64,000 nt of DNA from an uncultured Erysipelotrichaceae bacterium. Lineage in GTDB: Bacteria > Bacillota_I > Bacilli_A > RFN20 > CAG-826. Below, piece after piece: positions 35,050-42,334 of this stretch (the first letter of the stretch is position 1; the number at the start of each line of letters is the position of its first letter). The stretch lies in the NCBI GenBank assembly GCA_902802355.1, contig CADCLU010000001.1, positions 69,533 through 133,532 of the forward strand, read 5' to 3'. The notes beneath the pieces are model-generated. The model searched no databases. It was not told where the DNA came from and worked only from the letters and a program-made list of their open reading frames with translations. A program made the translations under genes and the position numbers.

Positions 35050-35077
35050 AAGCCCGACACGACCGCGTCAGGCTTTT
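35050..35077. terminator. Second, possibly bidirectional terminator hairpin
   Basis: Stem AAGCC-GAC / GTC-GGCTT with one C-A mismatch. It is flanked by TTTT on plus and by a T run on minus. It lies in tandem with the preceding terminator. Confidence 0.65.
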
Positions 35078-35203
35078 ACCAACAAAGGCGAGTTGAGCTA
35101 TTTGACTAAATCTAAGATGGCTTTGTCTCACTTTTTCAAACAAGACGATAAAAACTTTTTGCGCGTGTTAATAGTCGTGTGTGGCAGTGTTGTGACGCTT
35201 TTT

Positions 35204-35212
35204 TGCTACAAT
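35204..35212 (+). promoter_or_regulatory. Extended -10 promoter of the 756-aa lipoprotein gene
   Basis: TGCTACAAT, an extended -10 box, upstream of a strong Shine-Dalgarno (AAGGAGA) and the ATG at 35235. Confidence 0.45.
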
Positions 35213-35234
35213 TTCTCCAAAAAAGGAGATAGCT

Positions 35235-37505
35235 ATGAAGAAACTCTTTTCACGAACCCTTCTTTTGCTGACCTTGTCAGTCTCTTTGTTTGGTTGTAGC
35301 AACAACAATCCAGAAACGGATGAGATCATCACGAATAACGAAGAATCCACGATCATCAAAGATGCGAAAAGCACAGATGGCTATTTGGAGAAAAAGGATT
35401 ACAAGTCGATAGCCTACGCCTATATCTACAAGATCAAGAAAGGCGCAAAGACATATAAATCCCACACGACCGGAAGCGTCAAAGCCAAAGTCCTCTTCTT
35501 TGACTACGACATCTCTTTCAATAGCCTTACCTACAAGAGCGGAAGCACCTTCTACTCGAAGGATCATTCAGTGTCTTCCCTCATGACCGTCGAGGGCGAA
35601 TACTACATGGTCGATAGAGAGAAGCTCCTTGTTGGATCAGGCTCCGACAAGTATGACGTCTACACTACCGAGGAATATCACAAGATCTCCTACACGGTTG
35701 ATCAATATATGGTCATGGGTTACGTTTTCACCGACAAATCCATCACCAATTCCGAATTGCTTGAGGATAAAGGCGAGGTCGTGAAGATCAAATACACCCT
35801 CGACAATGAGCTTGGAACCCACCTCGTCAAAAAGGATTTCAAGAACAGCGGAGGCCTCTCCGAATATCCGACCTTCAAGAAGGTCAACATCACTTTGGCA
35901 ATGAAGAGGGACTTCACTCCTATCTCCTACTCAATCGATTCCGTGTATACCGCTTCGAAAGCGTTCCTCGGTTCCACCGAAGCCACTCAGACTAGCGAAT
36001 GCCTCTTCTCGGAAGTTGGCTCGGAAGTCGTGATCCCCAATGAATCCTTCTTATCCGAGAAACTAGGAGCAGAGCCTAGCAAGATCGATACCAACGACGA
36101 AGAGAAATCCATCAAAACCGAGCTCATTGAGGCTTTCGAGAAACTCGATTACCAAAAAGGCGCCCAAGTTAATGGCACCCTCTCCCTCAATATCATGGAC
36201 GGTTTGCCAATTGAGCTCGCGATTCAGGCAAACGCCTTCTTCGACCTAAGCAAAATCGGCGAAGAGAACATCTATAACATCATCGGTCTCCACGCAATGT
36301 TAGAAGCCGATGATAATTTCGGCTCGCTCCTTTCTATCGTTAAGATGATCGCGGCCGATAAGCTTGGCGAATACGCTTCCTTGCTCGACGGCTTCAAGAA
36401 ACTTGAGGTCGTCTACGATGGCGACGGCGAGCTCTACCTCATACCAACGAACGTGGAAGACGCCACAACGATCGTCGGAAAGATCAAATTAACCGACATC
36501 ATTAACCTCGTTCTTAAGAACGTTAACCTCGGTTCCATCGTGAACGAGGCCCAGAACGACACCTTCGTCTACGAAAAGAAATCAGGCGAAAAAGAAGGCG
36601 ATTACGTTATTGAGATCAATTTGAGTGAAGACGCGTTCAATACCGTCTCCGAGAAAGTTGGGTCCTTATTGGACAATCCTGATTACAGCCTTATCAAAAC
36701 CCTCCTTGGTTATAAGGCCTTCGATTCCATTAAGATCAATGTCTCTGTCGTGAATGGCGCTGTCTCCTCTGTTGACGCTTCGCTTAACTACCTCAAAGAA
36801 GGTTCATCCGAAGAGCCTGATAAGGTTGTGTCTCTCATCACCCTCCATCTCGACTTCTCGAATGTTGCCTATAGCTTCGGCGACAGACTCGAGTATGCGG
36901 GAGGACTCTATGAGTCATACACCGAGATCTTGGATTTGAAGAATCGTATAAATTCCCTCCTCGATCACGTCTATGTCAGCAATGGATATATTGCCGATCT
37001 TGAAGCTGCTGTTGCGGAATACTCCGGATTAACCGACACGCAGAAAGCCTTCTTCGGACGCGAAGTCGAAACCGAAGCGGAAAGAATCAAGAACGACGTT
37101 CAGAATGTCCTTTCCTTCCTTAGCGTTTTGCGGAAATACGATTTATCTCGCCTGGATAACGAAGCCATCCTTGGGCTTGCCACCGCTTATTATGGAGCGT
37201 CACTTAACTCGAGCTTGCTTCGCGCCGAGATAAGCGCTGAAGACTATGCCGTTCTCAGCGACCTTGAGTCTCATGTCGATTATTCAACCTTCGATAGTGC
37301 TTTATCCAAGATGGTTGGAGACGATGAAACCGCATGGGGCTTAACCGCAGCCGAGATTACCGACATCAAACTTCTCATCGATATCTCAAAGGTTATTTCT
37401 TCCGTCAACACGAATCTCTTACTCAAGATGATGATGGCAGGAATTGCGATGACAGTCGATCAGCTTGAGACAAAGATTAACAATCTTTACGCGAACTTAG
37501 AGTAG
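35235..37505 (+). CDS. Large lipoprotein of unknown function
   Basis: 756 aa. The signal peptide has a lipobox (VSLFGCSNNN) and is followed by an acidic, Asn/Glu-rich segment. Beyond this I recognise no domain. The first ~300 residues are beta-rich, and the last ~250 are more helical (for example NSLLDHVYVSNGYIADLEAA). The protein should be anchored on the outer face of the membrane. It has its own promoter and terminator, so it is a single-gene unit. The lineage seems rich in large lipoproteins; this is the fourth in the window. Confidence 0.65.
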   Translation: MKKLFSRTLLLLTLSVSLFGCSNNNPETDEIITNNEESTIIKDAKSTDGYLEKKDYKSIAYAYIYKIKKGAKTYKSHTTGSVKAKVLFFDYDISFNSLTYKSGSTFYSKDHSVSSLMTVEGEYYMVDREKLLVGSGSDKYDVYTTEEYHKISYTVDQYMVMGYVFTDKSITNSELLEDKGEVVKIKYTLDNELGTHLVKKDFKNSGGLSEYPTFKKVNITLAMKRDFTPISYSIDSVYTASKAFLGSTEATQTSECLFSEVGSEVVIPNESFLSEKLGAEPSKIDTNDEEKSIKTELIEAFEKLDYQKGAQVNGTLSLNIMDGLPIELAIQANAFFDLSKIGEENIYNIIGLHAMLEADDNFGSLLSIVKMIAADKLGEYASLLDGFKKLEVVYDGDGELYLIPTNVEDATTIVGKIKLTDIINLVLKNVNLGSIVNEAQNDTFVYEKKSGEKEGDYVIEINLSEDAFNTVSEKVGSLLDNPDYSLIKTLLGYKAFDSIKINVSVVNGAVSSVDASLNYLKEGSSEEPDKVVSLITLHLDFSNVAYSFGDRLEYAGGLYESYTEILDLKNRINSLLDHVYVSNGYIADLEAAVAEYSGLTDTQKAFFGREVETEAERIKNDVQNVLSFLSVLRKYDLSRLDNEAILGLATAYYGASLNSSLLRAEISAEDYAVLSDLESHVDYSTFDSALSKMVGDDETAWGLTAAEITDIKLLIDISKVISSVNTNLLLKMMMAGIAMTVDQLETKINNLYANLE

Positions 37506-37516
37506 CCCATTCTCCG

Positions 37517-37547
37517 AAACCCCGCTTCACTCCTAGGCGGGGTTTTT
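37517..37547 (+). terminator. Intrinsic terminator of the 756-aa lipoprotein gene
   Basis: Perfect 9-bp stem AAACCCCGC / GCGGGGTTT with an 11-nt loop, running into a T tract. Confidence 0.9.
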
Positions 37548-37549
37548 CT

Positions 37550-37587
37550 TTGCGAAAAATAAAAAGGCTAACGCAAACGCATTAACC
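37550..37587 (-). terminator. Terminator downstream of tRNA-Leu
   Basis: On the minus strand a 9-bp stem (GGTTAATGC / GCGTTAGCC, two G-T pairs) with a 4-nt loop at 37566-37587 is followed by TTTTTATTTTT. Confidence 0.75.
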
Positions 37588-37600
37588 TGTTTTCGCTTGA

Positions 37601-37684
37601 TGGTGCAGGATGGGGGACTCGAACCCCCACGGGTTTCCCCATAAGATCCTAAGTCTTACGCGGCTGCCATTACGCCAATCCTGC
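37601..37684 (-). tRNA. tRNA-Leu (anticodon UAG)
   Basis: 84 nt with encoded CCA. The acceptor stem GCAGGAT / ATCCTGC closes. The anticodon stem TAAGA / TCTTA carries loop CTTAGGA, anticodon TAG, reading CUA. A class II variable arm and the T arm (GGGGG-TTCGAGT-CCCCC) are present. Confidence 0.96.
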
Positions 37685-37738
37685 AACGCGGTAATAATCC
37701 TACCATTGACCCCCCAAAACCTCAATAGAACAGGAACC

Positions 37739-39439
37739 TTAGAGGAATCGCTCTATCGGTTCTAGTCGTCTCTTAAGAGGGACATCGTCTTCTTTGATCG
37801 GCGATGGTTTTGCGCAAAGAACGTAGATGAAAGGGAAGATGAACATTGGTGCGTACCTGAAATGCATGGTCGAGGTGAATGGAAAGCCGATGCAGAAAGC
37901 CAGGTAATTGATATAGGCGGTTAAGAAGAATATGGCCAATAATGCCGCCATGGCATAGTTGGCTTTCTTGAAACGGTTAAGGATGAGGGCGACGAGCTTT
38001 GATCCTAACAAAATCAGGAAAGAGAGGATGGCCATTAGCCAGAAAGTCTGGATGAAGTAAGCACCCTTGCCGACAATCGACAAAGGCCCTTCGCTCCATT
38101 CGTCTAAACCGCGATCGCCAAATAGGGCGGATTTGAATAGGCCCGTCCAAATATTGAAGTCGAGGTTATCATAGCTTGCCGGGATGGTCGCTCCCCAATC
38201 CCTCTTGTATGGGGAGGTGAAGAAATCGGAAGTGAAGAAGCCAATATAACGGCCAAAGACGCCGAAGAAAGAACTGTCGATGTAGTTGCTGCTATATTCG
38301 TTCCCTGGATAGAGGACGTATCCGAACGGTTCATTGTAGACGACTTTCTGAAAGATCGGATACCAAAGACCAAGAGGGAAGACGATAATGGCAAATACGC
38401 ACATCTGTAAGATGAATTTCTTCACGCCTTCTTTGTGTTTGATCTTCACGATGAGGTCATAAAGGAAAACGAAGGCGATTGGCACGGCGAACAAGACGGC
38501 ATTGATCTTGCTCATCATCCCTAAGCCCATCGCCACCGCCGCAACAATGAGGTCGAGGAGTTTCTCGCTTCTGTAATAGCGGAGAGCGAAATATAGAGAC
38601 ATCAAAGCGAACATCAAAGACATCGCGTCGTTGTTGTAGATGAACGGGATATAGGCGTAGAAAGGCAAGAAACAGAAAAGGAACGTGGCCAAGGTAAGCC
38701 TCCATCCTTTTAGGCCTAGCCTTTGGAAGATCTTGTAGGTGAAGAAATAAAGCCAGAAGCCAATCATGGCCTGGAAGATCTTTATCGTCTCGAAGGCGAG
38801 GTCCATGCGATAGGTGAAATTCGACCATCCTATATTGGCGAAATAAGGTATCGATTCGCTTGAGACATCCCCAAAGAAGAAATAATGGAATTTGGCCCAA
38901 AGGGTGACGCTATAATGCCAAAGCTTCTGCTGATAATACTGATTGGCGAGATCATAGGTCCCATCGAATTTCACCGGAGGTTCGGTGAACGGACCTTCAT
39001 CCCACATATGGACGACGATTTCCCAATGTGATCCTTGATGGGTTCCGACCCACCAATCGTTTTTGTTGACCGAGGAATTGACAGGCACCGAGAAGCCGTA
39101 ATAGATCATCGCATTCAAAGCGACGAAGATGATGGCTTTTGAGACAGAGGAGAAAGTGATCGTCCTTCTGGCCGCTTTGTATACGAGATAAACGACTGCA
39201 AGTATAGCGGAGCCGCCCATTATCCAGCCGGCGATGAGGTGACCGTTTTCATCTTTATACGCGAAAAGGGAGTCTCCCCAGGAAGGGGTGCCGCAAAGAG
39301 AGAAGAAATAAATATAGAGATACGCGACGAAAAGAGCGAAATAGACGAGATACCTCCATTTGGACTTTTTGAAAGAGGAATAGAAGGCCTTTGCTCTATC
39401 CCAAAAAAGGGGCATTTTCGAAGATTTGCTCTTTTTCAT
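37739..39439 (-). CDS. Membrane glycosyltransferase, GT39/ArnT-like (dolichyl-phosphate-mannose transferase type)
   Basis: 566 aa with about 12 hydrophobic segments. The layout fits the PMT/GT39 superfamily, which transfers sugar from a polyprenyl phosphate carrier on the outer face of the membrane: a first helix, then a large external loop with acidic residues ([29 protein letters not shown]), and long C-terminal membrane segments. The start at 39439 is preferred over the TTG at 39457 because TATACT (39446-39451) lies 6 nt before it, implying a leaderless mRNA. It is divergent from the pseudouridine synthase gene. Confidence 0.78.
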   Translation of the reverse strand: MKKSKSSKMPLFWDRAKAFYSSFKKSKWRYLVYFALFVAYLYIYFFSLCGTPSWGDSLFAYKDENGHLIAGWIMGGSAILAVVYLVYKAARRTITFSSVSKAIIFVALNAMIYYGFSVPVNSSVNKNDWWVGTHQGSHWEIVVHMWDEGPFTEPPVKFDGTYDLANQYYQQKLWHYSVTLWAKFHYFFFGDVSSESIPYFANIGWSNFTYRMDLAFETIKIFQAMIGFWLYFFTYKIFQRLGLKGWRLTLATFLFCFLPFYAYIPFIYNNDAMSLMFALMSLYFALRYYRSEKLLDLIVAAVAMGLGMMSKINAVLFAVPIAFVFLYDLIVKIKHKEGVKKFILQMCVFAIIVFPLGLWYPIFQKVVYNEPFGYVLYPGNEYSSNYIDSSFFGVFGRYIGFFTSDFFTSPYKRDWGATIPASYDNLDFNIWTGLFKSALFGDRGLDEWSEGPLSIVGKGAYFIQTFWLMAILSFLILLGSKLVALILNRFKKANYAMAALLAIFFLTAYINYLAFCIGFPFTSTMHFRYAPMFIFPFIYVLCAKPSPIKEDDVPLKRRLEPIERFL

Positions 39440-39445
39440 ACCGAA

Positions 39446-39482
39446 AGTATAAATCAAACGCGCATCGAATATCCTCTATAAT
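39446..39482. promoter_or_regulatory. Overlapping divergent promoters for two leaderless genes
   Basis: On plus, TATAAT (39477-39482) is 7 nt before the ATG at 39490. On minus, TATACT (39446-39451) is 6 nt before the ATG at 39439. Start codons are 50 bp apart, so polymerases for the two genes must compete for the same DNA. No good -35 box is seen for either. Confidence 0.5.
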
Positions 39483-39489
39483 TGTCCTA

Positions 39490-40260
39490 ATGAAAGAAGA
39501 AGCCCTCACTTTATATGACTATCTCTCCACCGCCAAAGTCGCAGCGAAGCGGAGAGTCATCAAAGCCATCAGGCATGGTCTCGCCAAGGTGGATGACAAA
39601 GTCATCGATGACCCTAATTTCATCGTGCGCCCATCAAGCAGGATCGAATTCGAAGGCAAAGAGGTTCCTTATGTCTACCACTTCGTCATCATGCTCAATA
39701 AACCTAAAGGATATATGTCCTCGAGCGTGGACGAGAAATACCCAAGCATCTTTAGGCTCATCCCAGAGGAGCTTAGGGAAAGAGCCATCCTCTCTGGAAG
39801 ATTAGACCAAGATACGGAAGGTCTTATCCTCTTTAGCGATATAGGAAGACTGACCAATAGACTTGTCTTACCTCAGTACGGAGTTAAGAAAGAGTATGAA
39901 CTCACTCTCGATAAGCCTATAAGCGATGAAGACTTTAAAAACATCACCGAAGTCGGAACCGATTTCGATGGGGAGGTGATCAAACCGGAGTCTTTGGAAG
40001 CGAAAGAAAACAAAAAAGACCTGACTATCGTCCTCTCTCAAGGCAAATACCACGAGATAAAACGCATCTTCTATAGAAGAGGATATAAAGTCGTATCGCT
40101 GAGAAGAACGAAGTTCGCTTTCCTTGAACTCGGTGACCTTGAGGTCGGAAAGTATCGATTCCTAGACGCTTTAGAGGAAGAGAAGCTCTTCAATCTAGTC
40201 GGCATGGAAAAAGAACAAAAAGTGTTTACAGTCAGCAGAAAGAACACAAACTTGGTTTAA
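39490..40260 (+). CDS. rsuA: rRNA pseudouridine synthase, RsuA/RluB family
   Basis: 256 aa from the ATG at 39490. An upstream in-frame ATG at 39391 exists, but it would add ~33 unrelated residues antisense to the neighbour. An N-terminal S4 RNA-binding domain (residues ~1-50, DYLSTAKVAAKRRVIKAIRH) precedes the catalytic domain with KPKGYMSS and GRLDQDTEGLILFSD, in which the Asp is the catalytic nucleophile. KYHEIKRIFYRRGYKV is the family's C-terminal motif. RsuA (16S U516) fits best, but RluB cannot be excluded. A TATAAT box 7 nt upstream implies a leaderless transcript. Confidence 0.9.
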   Translation: MKEEALTLYDYLSTAKVAAKRRVIKAIRHGLAKVDDKVIDDPNFIVRPSSRIEFEGKEVPYVYHFVIMLNKPKGYMSSSVDEKYPSIFRLIPEELRERAILSGRLDQDTEGLILFSDIGRLTNRLVLPQYGVKKEYELTLDKPISDEDFKNITEVGTDFDGEVIKPESLEAKENKKDLTIVLSQGKYHEIKRIFYRRGYKVVSLRRTKFAFLELGDLEVGKYRFLDALEEEKLFNLVGMEKEQKVFTVSRKNTNLV

Positions 40261-40263
40261 TTC

Positions 40264-40292
40264 TTGCCTACAATTTTGAGAGGTTGTATATT
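40264..40292 (+). promoter_or_regulatory. Promoter of the tRNA-Ile / tRNA-Val genes
   Basis: TTGCCT (40264-40269) and TATATT (40287-40292) with a 17-bp spacer, about 45 bp before tRNA-Ile. Confidence 0.6.
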
Positions 40293-40336
40293 ATTAGAGC
40301 GCTTTCGGAAGACTATGTCGGAAAACGCACGATTGT

Positions 40337-40413
40337 GGGCCTTTAGCTCAGCTGGTTAGAGCGCACGCTTGATAAGCGTGAGGTCGATGGTTCAAGCCCA
40401 TTAAGGCCCACCA
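40337..40413 (+). tRNA. tRNA-Ile (anticodon GAU)
   Basis: 77 nt with encoded CCA. Acceptor stem GGGCCTT / AAGGCCC, anticodon loop CTTGATAA with anticodon GAT, and a T arm with GGTTCAAGCC. Confidence 0.97.
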
Positions 40414-40425
40414 TTCTGCTAATTG

Positions 40426-40445
40426 AGCTCCGAGCGTTCGGAGCT
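40426..40445 (+). other. Hairpin between tRNA-Ile and tRNA-Val
   Basis: Perfect 8-bp stem AGCTCCGA / TCGGAGCT with loop GCGT, followed by TATTTATTT. It could be a leaky terminator or a processing signal between the two tRNAs. Confidence 0.6.
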
Positions 40446-40458
40446 TATTTATTTAGGA

Positions 40459-40533
40459 GGGTGTTTAGCTCAGCGGGAGAGCGCTTCCTTCACACGGAAG
40501 AGGTCGTAGGTTCGACACCTATAACACCCACCA
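40459..40533 (+). tRNA. tRNA-Val (anticodon CAC)
   Basis: 75 nt with encoded CCA. Acceptor stem GGGTGTT / AACACCC. The anticodon stem CTTCC / GGAAG encloses TTCACAC, anticodon CAC, reading GUG. Confidence 0.95.
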
Positions 40534-40545
40534 CTGTAACTATCT

Positions 40546-40571
40546 AGACCATCCCAGTAGATGGCCTTTTT
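40546..40571 (+). terminator. Terminator of the tRNA operon
   Basis: Stem AGACCATC / GATGGCCT with one A-C mismatch and a 6-nt loop, followed by TTTTT. It ends exactly where the convergent small gene begins, so it may serve both strands. Confidence 0.75.
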
Positions 40572-40817
40572 CTAATAAACATCAAAGGCATCATCAGGCA
40601 GGCATTCAAAGATGTCCCTGAGTTTATTTGGTCCGATCTTCAATTCAAACACTTCGTTTGCATTTCTTACATCGATTGGTTTTTCATAAAACGCGCACAC
40701 CGAAATATTCTTTTCGCGGTCGTCATTGTAATAGGTGATAGAGAATCTTTTCCCCTTGTAACGGAACTCGATCTCTCTACCGGCTTTAATTAATTCTTCT
40801 ATCGCTTCTATTTTCAT
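40572..40817 (-). CDS. Small acidic protein, putative immunity partner of the upstream toxin-like protein
   Basis: 81 aa, no signal peptide. It opens KIEAIEELIKAGREIEFRYK, continues GKRFSITYYNDDREKN, and ends FECLPDDAFDVY. I do not recognise a named family with certainty. Small size, acidity and 4-bp ATGA coupling to a toxin-domain-like gene directly upstream are the usual features of an immunity or antitoxin protein (inference). The region is visibly richer in A/T than the flanking genes, which suggests acquisition. Confidence 0.6.
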   Translation of the reverse strand: MKIEAIEELIKAGREIEFRYKGKRFSITYYNDDREKNISVCAFYEKPIDVRNANEVFELKIGPNKLRDIFECLPDDAFDVY

Positions 40818-41257
40818 TTAAAACTCTCCCATTTCTTGGCACGGCTAAGGTTGCCGTTATCGTCTTTTGTCCAACGGTGTATATGAGGCACCTCAGGATG
40901 TGTATGAGGGTTTCCATGATCAGTATAGTCTATGTCAAGATAGGCTTCACCCTTTTGGTCGTAATACCTTTCAGTAACAACATAACCGTTTACGATCTTT
41001 TTTGTAACGGAGTTTGGCTTGCCTTTACTAGCTATGCTTACCCCTTGATAAGAGATAAAAAAGTCTTCCACACGTTTTACCAGCGTGGATTTAAGAAAGT
41101 TGCATTTGAAACGTACATTCCTTATGTAGCAATTTCTCACTTTAGGTTTTTTCGCGGGGACTGGTTTGTTGGTGTATTCGCCACTCTTCTCTCCGTTGCC
41201 CGCAGGAATGTATGGCTGAGGTTTGTTTCCGCCGCCTGGTTTATAGGAATCACTCAT
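40814..41257 (-). CDS. Toxin-domain-like protein (polymorphic-toxin C-terminal type)
   Basis: 147 aa from the ATG at 41257, which has AAAGGAGG 7 nt upstream (a GTG at 41275 lies at the ribosome-binding site). The N-terminus contains KPQPYIPAGNGEKSGEYTNK, a linker seen before nuclease-like toxin domains and in phage minor head proteins. The C-terminus is rich in Asp and His: EAYLDIDYTDHGNPHTHPEV followed by PHIHRW, a possible metal-binding or catalytic cluster. No secretion signal or delivery domain is present, so it is a bare toxin module. Function as a nuclease is inferred only. Confidence 0.6.
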   Translation of the reverse strand: MSDSYKPGGGNKPQPYIPAGNGEKSGEYTNKPVPAKKPKVRNCYIRNVRFKCNFLKSTLVKRVEDFFISYQGVSIASKGKPNSVTKKIVNGYVVTERYYDQKGEAYLDIDYTDHGNPHTHPEVPHIHRWTKDDNGNLSRAKKWESFK

Positions 41258-41408
41258 CGGATTTCCTCCTTTCACAACAACTTTAACGCCTGAAAAGGCA
41301 GGAAATAGTCCTACAAAAAGTGAGGATGGTTATCAAAAGAGAAAGCGTCCTTGTCTAAATAATTGTTATGGTATTAGTGAGGTTTTGTTGCGTCTTTAGA
41401 TAATGTTA

Positions 41409-41414
41409 TATAAT
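41409..41414 (+). promoter_or_regulatory. -10 box of the XRE regulator gene
   Basis: TATAAT with TTGCGT about 15 bp upstream, in the 200-bp divergent region shared with the toxin-like gene. A strong Shine-Dalgarno (GGAGGA) precedes the ATG at 41459. Confidence 0.4.
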
Positions 41415-41458
41415 TAGTTAAGTCTACTTTAGTTTTATATTAAGCGGAGGAACAAACG

Positions 41459-41989
41459 ATGAATGGTTTTAATCTGATTGAGTTCGGAAAAAGAATTAAA
41501 AAAGCGCGCGAAAAGTTGAACATGTCGCAGTTCCAGCTCTATGAAGAAACAGGCATTTCAACCACACAAATATCTGCTTATGAGAACGGAAAAAAGAAAA
41601 TCGGCCTTCAAAGTCTTGCAAAAATAGCAGCAGCACTCAAAACCTCCATGGACGAGCTTTATTATGGATCGGCGAACCTGAAGCCCATTAACACTTCAAC
41701 GAATGCGGGCGAATTGATTGTTAATTGTGTTTCTGCCTTATATGAGAAAAAGGTCATTATGGCCATTCCTCACGGATTCAACAACGAATACGTTGCCGAC
41801 GGTTTTGGCCAATATTACAGGATAGGTTTTTCTAACTATGTGCGCATTTTGGATGACTTAGTCACGAAACTCGACGACTTTGAAGAGGGTAAGAAAAACT
41901 ATCCTGACCCAGATGGTTTTAAAGCCCAATTATTGGCATCAGCAAAAAACCAAATTAACGCCTGCGAAAAGGAAAACAAAAAGAAATAA
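41459..41989 (+). CDS. XRE-family HTH transcriptional regulator
   Basis: 176 aa. The N-terminal ~65 residues are a Cro/CI-type helix-turn-helix: FGKRIKKAREKLNMSQFQLY, then EETGISTTQISAYENGKKKI and LQSLAKIAAALKTSMDEL. The C-terminal ~100 residues are unrecognised and may bind a ligand or partner protein. It is divergent from the toxin/immunity-like pair, an arrangement typical of a regulator controlling its neighbours. AT-rich codon use matches the toxin-like gene and not pyrG downstream, so the three genes look like one acquired block. Confidence 0.9.
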   Translation: MNGFNLIEFGKRIKKAREKLNMSQFQLYEETGISTTQISAYENGKKKIGLQSLAKIAAALKTSMDELYYGSANLKPINTSTNAGELIVNCVSALYEKKVIMAIPHGFNNEYVADGFGQYYRIGFSNYVRILDDLVTKLDDFEEGKKNYPDPDGFKAQLLASAKNQINACEKENKKK

Positions 41990-42008
41990 GGAAAAGTTTT
42001 TTTATAGT

Positions 42009-42039
42009 AGCAATGGCCCAACAAACCATTGCTTTTTTT
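42009..42039 (+). terminator. Intrinsic terminator of the XRE regulator gene
   Basis: Perfect 8-bp stem AGCAATGG / CCATTGCT with a 9-nt loop and a run of seven T residues. Confidence 0.92.
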
Positions 42040-42184
42040 GTTACTTCTCGTTTAAAAACCTGAGAAATTTTTGAGGAAATATCTATTCTTTTTCATAGGT
42101 AACTTTTGTTTACATATTATTGTTTACGTTCCCTTTATTATCCTTATTAATATATAAATACTAAGTATATTCGATAAATTTTCA

Positions 42185-42212
42185 TTTACAAATAAGCAAT
42201 CAAGCATATAAT
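42185..42212 (+). promoter_or_regulatory. Promoter of the pyrG-glnA-purA operon
   Basis: TTTACA (42185-42190) and TATAAT (42207-42212) with a 16-bp spacer in a very AT-rich stretch. Confidence 0.6.
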
Positions 42213-42218
42213 ACGTGT

Positions 42219-42334
42219 TGGCAACTAAAGGTTGCATTAAAAGGATTGAGTATGATTGGCTTCAAGGCTTCTACACGTTAGAACACCTTGGGCCTACCTA
42301 CCCCTTTTTTCTTTTTTGAGAAGGAAACTCAAAT
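42219..42334 (+). promoter_or_regulatory. Structured 5' leader of pyrG
   Basis: About 115 nt between the predicted start point and the pyrG ATG. It begins with a small hairpin (GCAAC / GTTGC). A longer hairpin (about 42258-42294) has paired arms CAAGG / CCTTG and TTCTA / TAGAA. A pyrimidine-rich stretch with CCTACCTACCCC and then TTTTTTCTTTTTTG follows. This looks like attenuation control, but the transcript does not begin with a G run, so the reiterative mechanism known for Bacillus pyrG does not obviously apply. Confidence 0.4.

Noticed and set aside
39391-39489. Longer N-terminus for the pseudouridine synthase from the ATG at 39391
   Set aside because: The added residues are antisense to the neighbouring gene and unlike the family; the ATG at 39490 begins right at the S4 domain and has a -10 box 7 nt upstream.
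40264-40571. tRNA pair as part of a larger rRNA operon
   Set aside because: No 16S, 23S or 5S sequence flanks the tRNAs; they have their own promoter and terminator.
40459-42040. Integrative element attached at tRNA-Val
   Set aside because: No integrase gene and no second copy of the tRNA 3' end was found; only AT richness and position remain as hints.
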